Made by a program: the position numbers and the translations under genes
The notes under the pieces: generated by a model
Told to the model about the DNA's origin: nothing
The model's database searches: none
The model's input: only the letters and a program-made list of their open reading frames with translations
Shown here: piece after piece, positions 11,701-23,200 of the stretch
Numbering within the stretch: position 1 is the first letter of the stretch
How the letters are laid out: each line of letters opens with the position of its first letter
Assembly (NCBI GenBank): GCA_918807975.1
Contig: OU964922.1
Location: 21,998,329-22,062,328 of the forward strand
Direction of reading: 5' to 3'
From: Aplidium turbinatum
Lineage: Eukaryota; Chordata; Ascidiacea; Aplousobranchia; Polyclinidae
Length of the DNA stretch: 64,000 bases

Positions 11701-14395
11701 AACCAAATCATTGCTTTTTTAGAGGGAACACTGTTCATGAGTTACGATAGAAATTTTTTTTTTTCGGTGATTTCTAAAGCGTTTGTTTCATGGTGCCTGA
11801 TTTCTTTCTCTCTGTTATTGGAGTCTATTTTTCGCTGATATGTTGCAGGTCACTATCATTGCCAATATTGCGATGTGTCAAACATTTCTTTGGTTACTGA
11901 AACTGTTAATTGCAAGATATCTTTTGTGCAGTGAAGTGACAACATCACTCTTGCTTTGCGATGAATATTCGGATGAAACTGCTCGCCTCGCTATAAGTGC
12001 GCAAAGCAAGTGGCCTCGTTTATTAGGCATTGTTAAAGAAGTCAAAAGTGTTGTTAAAGAAGCTTGGCCTGGCAGTAGCGTTGTTCGACTAATTTGTTGC
12101 TGCGGTATTCTAAGATAAATATTAACACCATGTAACGCTAGATACTGGGTACGACATGCGTTCTTTTGTAGCATAAGAGTCAACCTAACTAACATTTTAT
12201 TAGTGCGACCCGCCACAGCTCTCCTTAGTGCCAAAGGGGCCCGCATGAAAAAAAGGTTGGTGACGCCTGTTGTAAACAATCCATCATTACCAAAATCAAT
12301 TCATTAAAGCTTTTTACAGATTTCAAAGCGATCATAGCCTAATAATCATTTTTTTAAAAATTATCTTGAAACTTTCATAGATTGTCGATGTCAACAACGA
12401 TGGCCATCTGGACATTCTAACGTCAACATGGAGCCAGAGTGGAAAACCAGGAGCAGTTCTCGCCTATGAATTTCCAACTGAGAACTGGATGACGGAACCA
12501 TGGGAGCGGTGATTTAATGATTGTTTCTGCTTAAATCAATGGATCGCAATCGCCTTCTTCTGACTGTTGCTATCTTAGTAATGTTTGGAAAACTTTTTAG
12601 CCCACTCGACTAAGCTTCATTTAATTGATCGCCTAGTAGCTTCGCCTAACTTTTCGTCGTAGGCTACTGACTATTCAAATTATTTGAAAGTGTTTGAGTT
12701 TAGACATTTTTTAAAGCATCTTAAATTTACAAGTTCATTTCAGTTGTTCTTTTAGTTTTGACCACCCTATCATAATAAAAGCAAAAACAACTAAAAAAGT
12801 AGAAACAAGAAAACGCGAGTGTGAAGACGTGCTCGATACCGAGATAACGTAGACGTTACGTAAAACTATGAAACGTGTGCAACATGCTTGTTACAGTTAG
12901 CCTCAGCTGGACCGCCACTCTTTTCTGCCTCTTTAGGAAATGACAATGTAGGCTAAAACGGAAAGTTTACAACCACTGTTACAAATTATCTGGTCCGAGC
13001 ACTTGTTTTTGAGTCACTGTAAAGCAAATTGTTTTTGTTTATGACAAATATGAAGCTACAACAACAACACTGGAGCCACAATGTGACAATAACACAAGAC
13101 GTTAGAATACTTCTAGATGATTGAGCTGATATAAACTATCACGCATTTTTGTGGCCTTATTCTACAACGCAAAGGGACCACTTCCTTTTACTTTGGTCCC
13201 TTGGAAACAGATAGAAATCCTGACTTGAACTCAGTGGCGTATTTAGAAAGTTCCTGTAAAATAATGAAAACTCTAGAAACTGAAGACATTGGTGAAAATG
13301 TGGTAGAATAGTTTATTGCATAATTTCTTCACACTATTTACAGTCATATACTGCAAGACGGATACAAATCGTTCTTGATGGCCGGATCAGGATCTCCAGG
13401 GAGTGCTTCTGCTTATTGGCCAACAAAAAGCGTGGAAAATAAGAAGTAAGCATATATTGTGGTGGATAATCATCATTCAGAAAAATTAGTAGGCTTAACC
13501 TATTGTAGAACTGTTCAGTAACGCAAGCTACTTTATTTTAAAACAAACTAAGTTTTAATTTAAATAAAACCTACCTGTTTAGTCGTTTTAACAAGGTTAA
13601 CCACTTCAATTGCATTTACACTAGGAATTTGCTGAAAATCTTCACTATAAGGTACATATTAGGCTACACCAATTTTGTGCATCTTAAAATATCTTTGAAA
13701 CAATATCAATCATACTTTATGCAGAGGCTTGACCAATATAACATTGTCAACCTACATTTACAGCAAACCATATATAATGGTTTCTGGAGATGATGATGGA
13801 CAAGCTTATATACTAACGGCAGATTCAGAGAACACATCTGATTGGACATATATCCAAACCACAGTAAGTAGGCCTAAGAGGAACTTAAGAATAAATAAAT
13901 ACTGCATGAAAAAAAAAATGATGTTGATACAAAAAAATACTCGGTCTTGGCGTTAGCTGTTTGGGTGGCTTTCCGATAGTGTTTACAACCGATTGTTTTG
14001 TAATTGCTTCTACAAGAATCCCAGCTTTTGGATAGTTGTGAAAACTTCTTGATAAATTATCCATTTTGTGTTGTTTCGAATTTTTTCACGATTTATATCA
14101 AGGGCGGCACAAAATTTGAAAAATCCTATCAATGTGACAAGTTAAATGTTTTGCAGTGTTATTTTTCAAAACTCGAAAAAAACAGGTTTTGAAATCTTGT
14201 CACGAAATAGAAACACTGCTTTCAAGCAGTAACTTCTTGTCACTTAACCAACGTGACTCTGTTTCTTAGATTTTCAAGGGAACAGGAACCGTCGGCGAGA
14301 TCGCAATCGGGGATGTTGATAATGATGGGTTTACAGAAATCTTTATTCCGGCTTATACCATGAAGAATATTGTAGTCATGACATACAATGCATGA
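5769..14395 (+). CDS. Secreted FG-GAP/VCBS-type beta-propeller protein 2 (ten exons, 451 aa)
   Basis: Exons chosen by splice sites and unbroken phase are 5769-5956, 6278-6471, 7703-7819, 8446-8568, 9129-9303, 10173-10275, 12381-12508, 13344-13445, 13764-13863 and 14270-14395. They total 1,356 bases. The first ATG opens a signal peptide (MRCLVFLALTALCAA). Later blocks include LSWPNQVASVP, VEWYDMNGDGFKDA, IVDVNNDGHLDILTS and IGDVDNDGFTEIFIP. The repeated D-x-[ND]-x-DG-x-x-[DE] loops are the calcium-binding signature of FG-GAP/VCBS propeller blades. There is no membrane segment after the last blade, so it should be secreted, unlike gene 1. Its introns hold a Tc1/mariner fragment and two hAT-type elements. 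The partner is unknown and no catalytic motif was recognised. The overall model is secure; the second exon start and the fourth donor are the least certain. Confidence 0.85.
6605..6945 (-). pseudogene. Tc1/mariner-type transposase C-terminal fragment
   Basis: It lies on the - strand in intron 2 of propeller gene 2. The frame at 6642-6941 contains LTRLNPIENLWSIMTRLRKK and then ENFIDFMPKRVLQVVNNK. This matches the DLNPIENLW block and C-terminal tail of Tc1-like transposases. The N-terminal DNA-binding domain and the first catalytic aspartates are absent and no terminal repeats were found, so it is a dead remnant. Confidence 0.75.
9513..9729. mobile_element. Short hAT-like non-autonomous element (217 bp)
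   Basis: The ends are inverted: CAGTGTTTTTTTTAAGG at the left and CCTTAAAAAAACCCTG at the right. GCCATGCG at 9504-9511 and GCCATGCC at 9730-9737 match at 7 of 8 positions, with one extra base beside the left end. It has no coding capacity and lies in intron 5 of propeller gene 2. Confidence 0.6.
10997..12269. mobile_element. hAT-type non-autonomous element, family 1, copy 1 (1,273 bp)
   Basis: It begins CAGGGGTCACCAAATGG and ends GGTTGGTGACGCCTG. It is flanked by the perfect 8-bp duplication TTGTAAAC (10989-10996 and 12270-12277), diagnostic of hAT-type transposition. A second copy in opposite orientation is at 25055-26312. Short frames inside resemble each other between copies but show no transposase motif. 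It sits in intron 6 of propeller gene 2. Confidence 0.9.
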
Positions 14396-14647
14396 TGTCG
14401 TTTAGATCAGCAATACAATCATAGTGAACCATATTGGAAGTGCTTATGATAAATGGTTTTTCGTCTTGGGTTTACAGTAAGCTACACATGCACAGAAAGT
14501 AGCTCACCTGACCACAAAAGATGCACTAAACGTATCACACGCATTTTTAAGTTGCATTAAAGCAAAATATCTATCACGTTGGAAAACAGGTTTATGTTGA
14601 AAATAGATTGAAGTTGCGCCAACTCATGCAACAGTAGCAGTCCGTCC

Positions 14648-14945
14648 CGTCAGCTCGGTGGTTAAGCGCTCGACTCAAGACCACGCGGCGCTGGTTCAGC
14701 TCTTGGTGTGTGCGCTTCAGCAACGCATTTCAAGACTGTTCTACATTCGGCGGTACCTAGTGGATGGAATAATTTTCCCAACAACACTTCACCAATCTGA
14801 AAACTTCATTCTGCCAATCTCGGTAACCGGCCCTGCGTCAAAAGTCTCTACAAGTATGCGAAACTACTAGGAATAACTAATTAAGACTTAGCCAGTTCGA
14901 AGATAAAAATTCAAACCAACCAGATCGTTTAAAATATCGCGCCAA
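14648..14945 (+). mobile_element. tRNA-derived SINE, family A, copy 1
   Basis: The head (GCTCGGTGGTTAAGCGCTCG, then GGTTCAGCTC) resembles the A and B boxes of a tRNA gene. The body matches the copy at 30917-31215 along its length, sharing CGGC-ACCTGG-like and CAACAACACTTCA blocks and a tail ending near CAAACCAACCA. No target duplication was identified. Confidence 0.65.
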
Positions 14946-15291
14946 TATTGTGGCGACAGATCAGTTTAGTGCTTTACACAAGCGCAGTAGTTTACAAAAT
15001 ACGTTTTTTCCAGCCGAATGGCAAAAAATACCAAGATCATTTCAAATTATTTATTAAGACAACATTGTAACACATGCATGACGGTCCCAGGCTAATTAAG
15101 ATATTATTTTGTAAAACAGCAATTCAAAAACCAAAATAAATGCGCTACAATGTAATGTGAAGATGAAACTGAAAGAACATATAGCTATTCAGGTGTTTGC
15201 AAAGCAACGTGAGCCAGTAATAATTTGAAATAAAATTTGTTTTTAATACACTACCATCAAACACATACTTTACCCACACAGAAAATCAATC

Positions 15292-15360
15292 GTTTTTTAC
15301 ATTAATTCAACGCCTGCAAACGTTGAACAAATGTAAAAATGTTTTTTTGCTGTCTGGGGA
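15292..15360 (+). repeat. Stem-loop repeat, copy 1 of 3
   Basis: TTTTTACATT pairs with AATGTAAAAA, and an inner stem TTCAACG pairs with CGTTGAA. It is followed by TTTTTTGCTGTCTGGGG. Related sequences in the same orientation lie at 18445-18518 and 36281-36356. Its identity is unknown. Confidence 0.55.
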
Positions 15361-15644
15361 GTAGTTATGTGTCAGATGAAATGGTAATTGTAAAGACGGA
15401 ATCAAATAAACGCAGTTGCAATGCACTACTTAATCATTAAAACTGGCCCTTTTGCCAGCTAAAAACAATAGGAAATGGTAGACTAAAAATTCTGCAAAAA
15501 TGAAGAATATTTTGTTGACAACTGTCGGATCACGACCCAGGTTCCAATGAGCGTTGCTCCGTAAGCTAAACAATGCAAGATACATGAAACACAAGAGGAA
15601 AGAAAACACAGTAAAAAATAATTCTTAAACACAACTATACAACT

Positions 15645-15793
15645 TATAAATAAGGTAAACTATTACACATGACCATAGAATTAACAAGCAGGAAAGAGAA
15701 GTATAAGCTGTAAGGAAAGAAGAGTGGGTTTCGAAAAAGATAAATTAAAACTTGTTGTTAATTCTATGGTCATGTGTAATGGTTTACTTATAA
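15645..15793. repeat. Long imperfect hairpin
   Basis: The left arm (15645-15688) ends ACACATGACCATAGAATTAA and the right arm (15755-15793) is its reverse complement with few differences. The loop is about 65 bases. It looks like a foldback MITE, but flanking duplications were not identified. Confidence 0.65.
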
Positions 15794-17285
15794 ATATAGT
15801 CTACACATTTTACAGCGTCAAGAAATAAGTGAAAGTTCGGTCACTCACTGAAATGCTCTGCTGATCATACGAAACAACAGATATGGTTCTTCAAATAAGA
15901 ACGTTATTAATTTGGATGCATGGAAAACTACCTTTTGGCTGAGCATAGCGAGGAGCAGTTGTTAATATTCCGGAGCCAGATTTGTCTCCGGAACCGACAG
16001 AACTTTAGTAAGAACTAGGAAGTGGGCCAAGTAACCTCAAAAAGCTTGAAACTGAGCAGGGTTAGCTCAATTTTAGAACTTTAGTTTCAACACCTATGTA
16101 GATACTGAACCAACGCAAGAAACTCAATTGTGTAACGTTCATACGTATTTTTTGCTGCCAAACCAAATCACTCAAGCATAGCAAATAAAGCAAGTGAACT
16201 GATGAAAATGAAATTGCAAGTAAGTATTAACTGTTCCGATATGACATCGATTGAACGTTTGGTTACCAAAGAAATGTCATTTAACTCAACGGGATGTTAA
16301 AAAAAAGATTTTTTAGTCGTTTTCTTTAATCTTTTTTACGTTTTTTTTTTATACTATTTCCCATCGTTTTATACATATTTTAAAGAAAAACTGTTTTGAT
16401 TAATTATATATCAAGATCTGCAAAAGAAACTGTAAATTATAGCTGTTGAATAACTTATTATAAACTATTTTAGTGTAGTTTAAACTTGGTTCTGCAACTC
16501 AGAAGTGGGGCCTTAACCACTGAGCTAACGGTGAGCATGCTCAGCAAGTGGTACCAATGAACCATCCAACTTGAAGTGCTACCAATGATGAGGATGAAGA
16601 CTGTCCGGCTGATGATTGATCAAGCCTGTCCCAGCGGTGACCAAACTGACCACGTTGAGTCACAACTCTTCCTTTGTTGTTTGTCCTAATTTTGTTTATC
16701 TGCAGTTTAGTCGACTGATACAGGTTGACTTGTTGATGTCTTCATTACTTCAGAACAGAAGCTTCAAAGAAGAACACGAGCAAATTCTGTTCCGGCATTT
16801 AAACTCTGGACACATTGTTCGGGCAAAAAAAGATTGTTTTTTTTAAAGAGCATTTAAAAAACAACGAGAGCAAAAAATCAACTCACATCCCTCAGTACGA
16901 CAAATCTGATGCCACAGATGGCGGTTACCGTGGGACCCGCTTATTGATTTGCAATTAAAAGCAGTTTCAATAAACTGATCTTTACTCAGTGCGAGTGAAG
17001 TTAACGGCGACCATATAACTGGTCGCATGCGCATACAAAAAGGTAGTAAAACGTCACAGAGGTTCAAAATAATTTTTACCAGTTTCTCTGATAAATAGGC
17101 AGAATTTTGCAAAGAAAATTGCTGACTAAATGGGCAACACTGGTGCAAAAAGACATCGAGAAAAACGTTTGAACTGGCTCACACCTTGTGTAAAAATTCA
17201 TACATTCGGTCCAAGATGTCATAAATTAAAATAATGAAATCCGAAAGTGTGATCGAAGTGTAGCGGCAGCAAAGTCTGTACAGCG

Positions 17286-20200
17286 TCAATACGGCTTGCT
17301 ATCGGTCTTGTTTCGCTTGTGTTGAACTTTCAGTCGTTTCGTTCCTATTTGTAAGCCGTGCATTCCTTGGATAGCGTTTTTTGCAGATAGCGAGTTGTCG
17401 AAGCTCACAAAGCCTGCAGACATAAGACAATCATGATTGTAAGAATTTAAAGGTTTGCATGAAAGGAACAGCTAGAAATTGATGAATAACGAAATAAAAC
17501 ATTGAATTTTTTCTATCACAAACTTAAAATGGAATCTTTCGAGATGAAAAAGAGCAGCAAGCAGTGGTTCTTAGACATTTTTAAAAGTTTGGTAATGTCC
17601 GGCTAGTAATACTGTATCTTTGTTAAATCACGGTCCACGTTAAAATTAAAAGCAAATTTGCTCCAAATACAATTATAACTATTTATTAAATGAATGCCAT
17701 TCACTTTAAGGCCCACTGGCATGAATACACAATTACACATAGAGGTATGAAAGATGGTGGAGCTGTGCTAATTTTCTTCGAAAGCCAACCCTACAGGCCT
17801 GCGTGTTTGTAGAACCGTCATTGACAACAAACCGGTGTCACAATAGAAGTTATGCGTCACAAATTCATTAAATCCATTGGTTTTATACGAGGAGAAAGGT
17901 GATTTCAATCAATTGAAGAAACAAAAGCCTAAGCATCAAACCATGATCATCTAATGAATGACGACGGTGATCACGGTTACCATTATGTTTTTTTTTCGTT
18001 CTTGCAGCAATGAACACGTGAAGACAAAGGATAAAGACGCATCACCAATGAGAATTGTGGTAGAAACATATGGAGTCCTTGAGAACAGCAGAAAACTTTT
18101 TATATTCAAAAATAAGTCTGATCGCATGGTGGTACGATCGATTCTTCAACAGCGACACCACTCCAAGTATCATGATGACAGGTGGTCTTCTAGGAAATTA
18201 ATGACTTGAAATATGTTGTCGCACTCACCAAAGCATTTGCTTAGATTAGTCTGCTTGTCAATGAATACTTTGGCAGAAATAACATTCCCGTATGGTAAGA
18301 AGGCCTGTATGAGATCATGGTCGGCGAAGTGTGACGGAAGGTGGTAAATGAACAAATTCGCACCTTCTGGTCCTGAAATTATGGAACGACAGGTGAAGGA
18401 AGGTTGGTATTTTTGCCTTAAGTAGCTTTCGCAGGCCGCAAAATCTGTCATTTTTACATTGCTTTAAAATCTGCAGACGTTAAATCAATGTAAAAATGAA
18501 AGATTTTGTTGTCTGGGTTCTGTGTCAAAGGACAGTACACACCAATAGCAGGAAATTTCCACTCGTCTGTTTCGTGAAATAAGAGCCTGACATTTCGTGT
18601 TTATGTTCAACCCAGGGATGGTTCAACCAAACACGCACATTTCAATCACAGAACATTCACACAAATTCATTCTTTCCGAATTGTGTTTTAACGGTCAATT
18701 GGAAAGGCTCACAAAATAACAAGCCAAGGATCCTACTAATGTTTTCACTGATGTCACTTAGTTGGTTTGATGAACAAGTTGCGCTCATTTACCTTCTTTT
18801 TGGCTCCCAGCAGGCGAGTTGGTTTGGTTGAGGAACGTGGCTTGGTTATTAGAGGCTAAAAGAAATTGATATGTCACCGTTGAAACACAGATGGGGCTGT
18901 CACACAGACAACAAACGGATTTGAAACCTGCGACGTTTTTTGCCGAAGCTATCGAGTGATACAACCACAGCCGATATTCGAAAATAAACCAGAATGTAAC
19001 ATTTATATCTCAGACAGTTGGTGTACACCATTATTAAAATGTTATCTGTATGTACATTGTACAGTTGCAAATTTTTACAAAATTCATCGCAATATCGCAT
19101 TCATATGTTGTCAGTCAATATATTCAATCGACATATAAAGCGGATTGAATTTTTTTTACTGAAATCTAAACTTGTAAAACTGATTTATCATTGAATACTT
19201 ACAATTAGTTTGCTGGTTTAAAGTGGCCATACTGGCGAGAAAGCTGGCAACTGGATTGATGGAATTGTTTGCAGACGACGACGGTCCCATTTCCAGGCCG
19301 GGATTTAAACCACACTGTGCAAGAACACCCATCTGGTTCAATGGGCCAGTGCTGCTGGAACACCCGGATGCAAAATCGCTGCCTGCTCCACTTGGGAAGG
19401 GAACTTGGAACAATAACAATTTTAAAAGTTTGGTTTAAAAATATGAAGTTTACGACCAAACCGAGTTGCAAGTTGCTAAACCAACCTGAAGGCGGGAACT
19501 TCACTCGATGCTGTAGTTACAAATCTTACCTGTATTCGTGCAAGGGGAAGACAACATGTTAGAATTTCCAGCATTCAAGTTAGATTGAGAGTTGCCAAGT
19601 AACGTATGGGCGGCTGAAGCCATTGACAGGAACTGCTGTATTGCTCCAGGGTTTAGTCCGGCTGTGAGGAGTGAAATATAAGGAATGAATACTATTTAGC
19701 TATGCATTGACAATAACAATGTATGTTCTGTAACACAAACGACCATGTGTGCATCTTCAGTCTCTTAAAAAAATGTTCTTTCTTGGAGATGGAGTTAACA
19801 AGGCCAAGCAATATATGATTTATATATTTAATTTTAAAGAAGTCTACAATCAGCATTTATCATCTTGAAACTTAGACACACTGAACAGGCAGGGTTGAGA
19901 AGTTAGGAAAGCAGTTTACACGTGGCGCAAAAATAAGATTTATCGTAGGAATAGAACTTCAAGTGGCTAGTGTTTGCAGATGGTCGTATACTCCTCTTAT
20001 TATTATACTCTTCCAAATCAAGCTTCTTTATAGTTATAGTTACCTCCAAACTGGTTACTTCCACCGCAAGCCATTGAGTTGTTGAGGTTGTAGAAGCTCT
20101 TCAGCATCTGTACACAAAATAAAAAGGAAAGCATATCTCAAACGTTTCAAAAACACTAATGCTTTAAGTCAATGGCTTGTTTCTCGCCACTTTCAAGCGC

Positions 20201-23200
20201 ACCCGATTGTATTGATCTTAAGCAAGAGTTTCACGCAGGTAGTTTTATTTTAATGTTCATTATTAGTTGGCTGGTTGGCAACACTTTTTGTCAACTGCAG
20301 GTAGATGTAGCAAGAACATGCCAACAAATAGTACCACCTGTCAAAGATTTTGCTGAAGAAAAATTGATAACATGGTAAGTCAATAACTTTCCTTTTTTCA
20401 TTAAAAATCTTGCTTTGCTTCACGCTGTTTCTTTTATCTTACAGCTTCGCGTAACGCACAGTCAATTAATTAAGACTTTATTCGCTAAGTTTGCAAGAAA
20501 ATATCACACAACCAAGTGATTGGTGTAAATTGCAGCTGCCAATTTCCGAATGCATCTCTGTGTTGATTGCAAATACGGTGTAAAAAATACTTCTTTCGAA
20601 CAATTGTACAGGTTAGATGACGGAGTCTGCAGCTTTATATATATACGTATATTTCGTCAAAAAATTCTTCATAATCGGCTTTTTTCTTGCGCCAGCTGAG
20701 AAAACCGCCGTAAAACAAAAGGACAACAACTGTTTCAGCGCAAAAACAAAATAACCTTTCATGTGTATGTGATGGGAAAGTGTGTGTTATTGTGAAAATG
20801 TAAATGTTTGAAAAACGATTGTAACATAATTTTTTTATGTTTTTATGAAAATGTCAATGGAAAGCTAGGTGTTTTGCAAAATAAGGCAGTCAAAGCTGTT
20901 GTGAAAGGCAAATGGGCTGACCATGTCACACCCTTTTATAAACAACTCAATATCCTAACGTTAAAAGATCTGAACAACTTTGATATTGCTAAATTTATGT
21001 ACCAGTTTAGTTTTAACTCATTACCCGGCTCTTTTCAAAACTACTTTAAAAAATGCAACGAAATCCACAACTTTACTACTCGAAACTCGACCAACCTAGA
21101 TTACTATTATTATCAATACACAACTACAAAACTACAACGCTCAATAAAATACTCTGGCGCAAAAATTTGGAATAATATACCTGATGAAATTCGCAAATCC
21201 TCCTTCACAACTTTTAAAAGAATGTACAAAAAGAAAATTATTAACTCATATTAGGCAAATGCTAAATTACTAATCAGACTTGCAATTGTAACACAGGCTA
21301 CGTTGGCCTACCTGATTTTTTTTAATTTCTTATCATCTTGGACAGCTTCACTGTTACTTATTTATTATTATGTCTTTTTTAGCCAATTGTAATTAAGTTA
21401 TCATTGATGAGTTAAGGGGTGGCTGCTTGACTTAAAGACCTTGAATGGTCACTTCGCAGCCTCCCGCTGTTGTGATGCTTTCATCATTTTTTTTTTTTTT
21501 TAATTGTAATCATTTCAACAGTTTTGCTATGTACACTGTGTTTTGACTTGTTGTGCATCTTTTTCGCAGCATCTATCTATCTATCTATCTATCACTTGAA
21601 TTGGAATGAAGAAATTGGACTTTTCCATTGCAAGTTTTCAAATTAGCAGGTCAAATTTGCCAATTATATACTTCTGTTTACCTTAAGCGCGATAAAAGTA
21701 AGAAAACGACATATTGCTTAGATTAGAGAATAAGCTAAAAAATAAACAGGCTGCACCAGTAACATACAGGTGCCAGAACTGCAAGACTGGCCAAGGAATT
21801 CCATTGGTTCGACATCTCGCTGAACTGCTGAGTGAGCTGATTTTGAGTTTTCTTTCGCTCCTTATCTTTAGGAGAATCAGCAATTTTCACAACAATTGGA
21901 GCAGAACATCCCTGAAACAACGCTATGATTTTAATCCATTATAATAGTTCATTAGTTGGTAGCTTACAACAGCAGCTTTGTATAGATTGATTTGATTATG
22001 AAAATGATATAGTAACATCTACTGACCCATCCACTGGGCCTTAATGGACTTGAAACTTTTTTAGGAACAAAAATGCCAGTTCAAAACTATTTTTATTGGT
22101 TTAAAACAGGGGTGACGAACCTTTTTGCGGTCGCGGGCCACTTTGTCAATTACACATGAGTTATCGGGCCACACAAGTTTTAATCGTAACCTGCTATTAA
22201 ATCTTTTAAAAGCGACTCAATATATTATTAATGTAAAGTAACAAACGGCAGATGAAAGTAATAAAACCTACACAGTTGAAATTATCTTACGCAGAATCGA
22301 AACATACAACAGTAAAAAATAAAAACAAATCAACTTGAGCAAAAAGGATAGAGCAACAGTACTTGCACTGATAATAAAGACTGTTTAATTTTCGAAGCGT
22401 TTGCTTTCATATGAGTATGATTTCTTCTTTTTTGGCTCTATCCTTTTTGGTGAAGTTGACTAAATGTTTCGACCATTATGCTCCGAAACAACAAATCAGT
22501 TAATGAAATTTCTTTTTCAAACAACAAACAAAAGCCCATGCGAATCATACAGCTGAAGCTATCTAATGGAGCATTGAAGCATAAAATATTAAAAAATAAA
22601 ATTGAAGCATTGAATTTTTTTGCTTAGTGGGAGTTTTGGAAAGTTTTTTGCTTGACAAAGCGTTCAATATTAGGTCGAACAGACGATGTGGCAACTCTCA
22701 ACTGCATACTAAGATTTTCATCTGTCAGCCTCGACCTGTAACGACTTTTTTCGGCCACAAAAAAATGTTTGACGGGCCGCAGGTTCGTCACCTCTGGTTT
22801 AAAACAATATCTTTAAACATATCTTTTAAAAATATCTTTTAAAGCACTTACAATTCACAACATTTTTATGCATTTTCATGCGACTCACTAAAAAATCGCC
22901 ACCTGGTGGTCAAACATTAAACATCCCTTACTCTATAGTAAAACATTACCAGTAAATGATACAATTTAAAGGCAAGAAACACACTGATTCAACGTAATTT
23001 GCATTGTTCTGCTAATCTATGCAGGACAGGAACTGTAAGTCTGTAAATTAAGTTAACAATTCCATAACCTACAACAGCGGTGTGTACCTCCATTGTCATT
23101 GACTGATGTACATGTTTGATTGCAGTTTGCGCTGAGTTACGTTTGGCAAAGGTGACAAAAGCACAACCTTTGCTTTGTCCATCTGGATTGAGCAATATCT

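Larger units (their letters stand above)
14396..17285. other. Spacer between the convergent propeller gene 2 and CELF gene
   Basis: About 2.9 kb lies between two facing stop codons and should hold both 3' untranslated regions. It contains a tRNA-derived SINE (14648-14945), a stem-loop element (15292-15360) and a long hairpin (15645-15793). No further coding exon was recognised, and neither polyadenylation site could be fixed. Confidence 0.4.

Noticed and set aside
11840-12118. Protein-coding gene inside the hAT-type element
   Set aside because: The frame shows no transposase or other motif and is not clearly maintained in the second copy at 25055-26312.
16499-16640. tRNA-derived SINE on the - strand
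   Set aside because: A TAGCTCAGTGGTTAAGG-like A box is present, but no clear B box, family copy or target duplication was found.
18170-18451. Longer CELF exon reaching upstream to residues [11 protein letters not shown]
   Set aside because: A good acceptor (atttcag) lies just before [13 protein letters not shown], and the preceding exon 18793-18855 ends in the matching phase with SQKE, as in CELF relatives.
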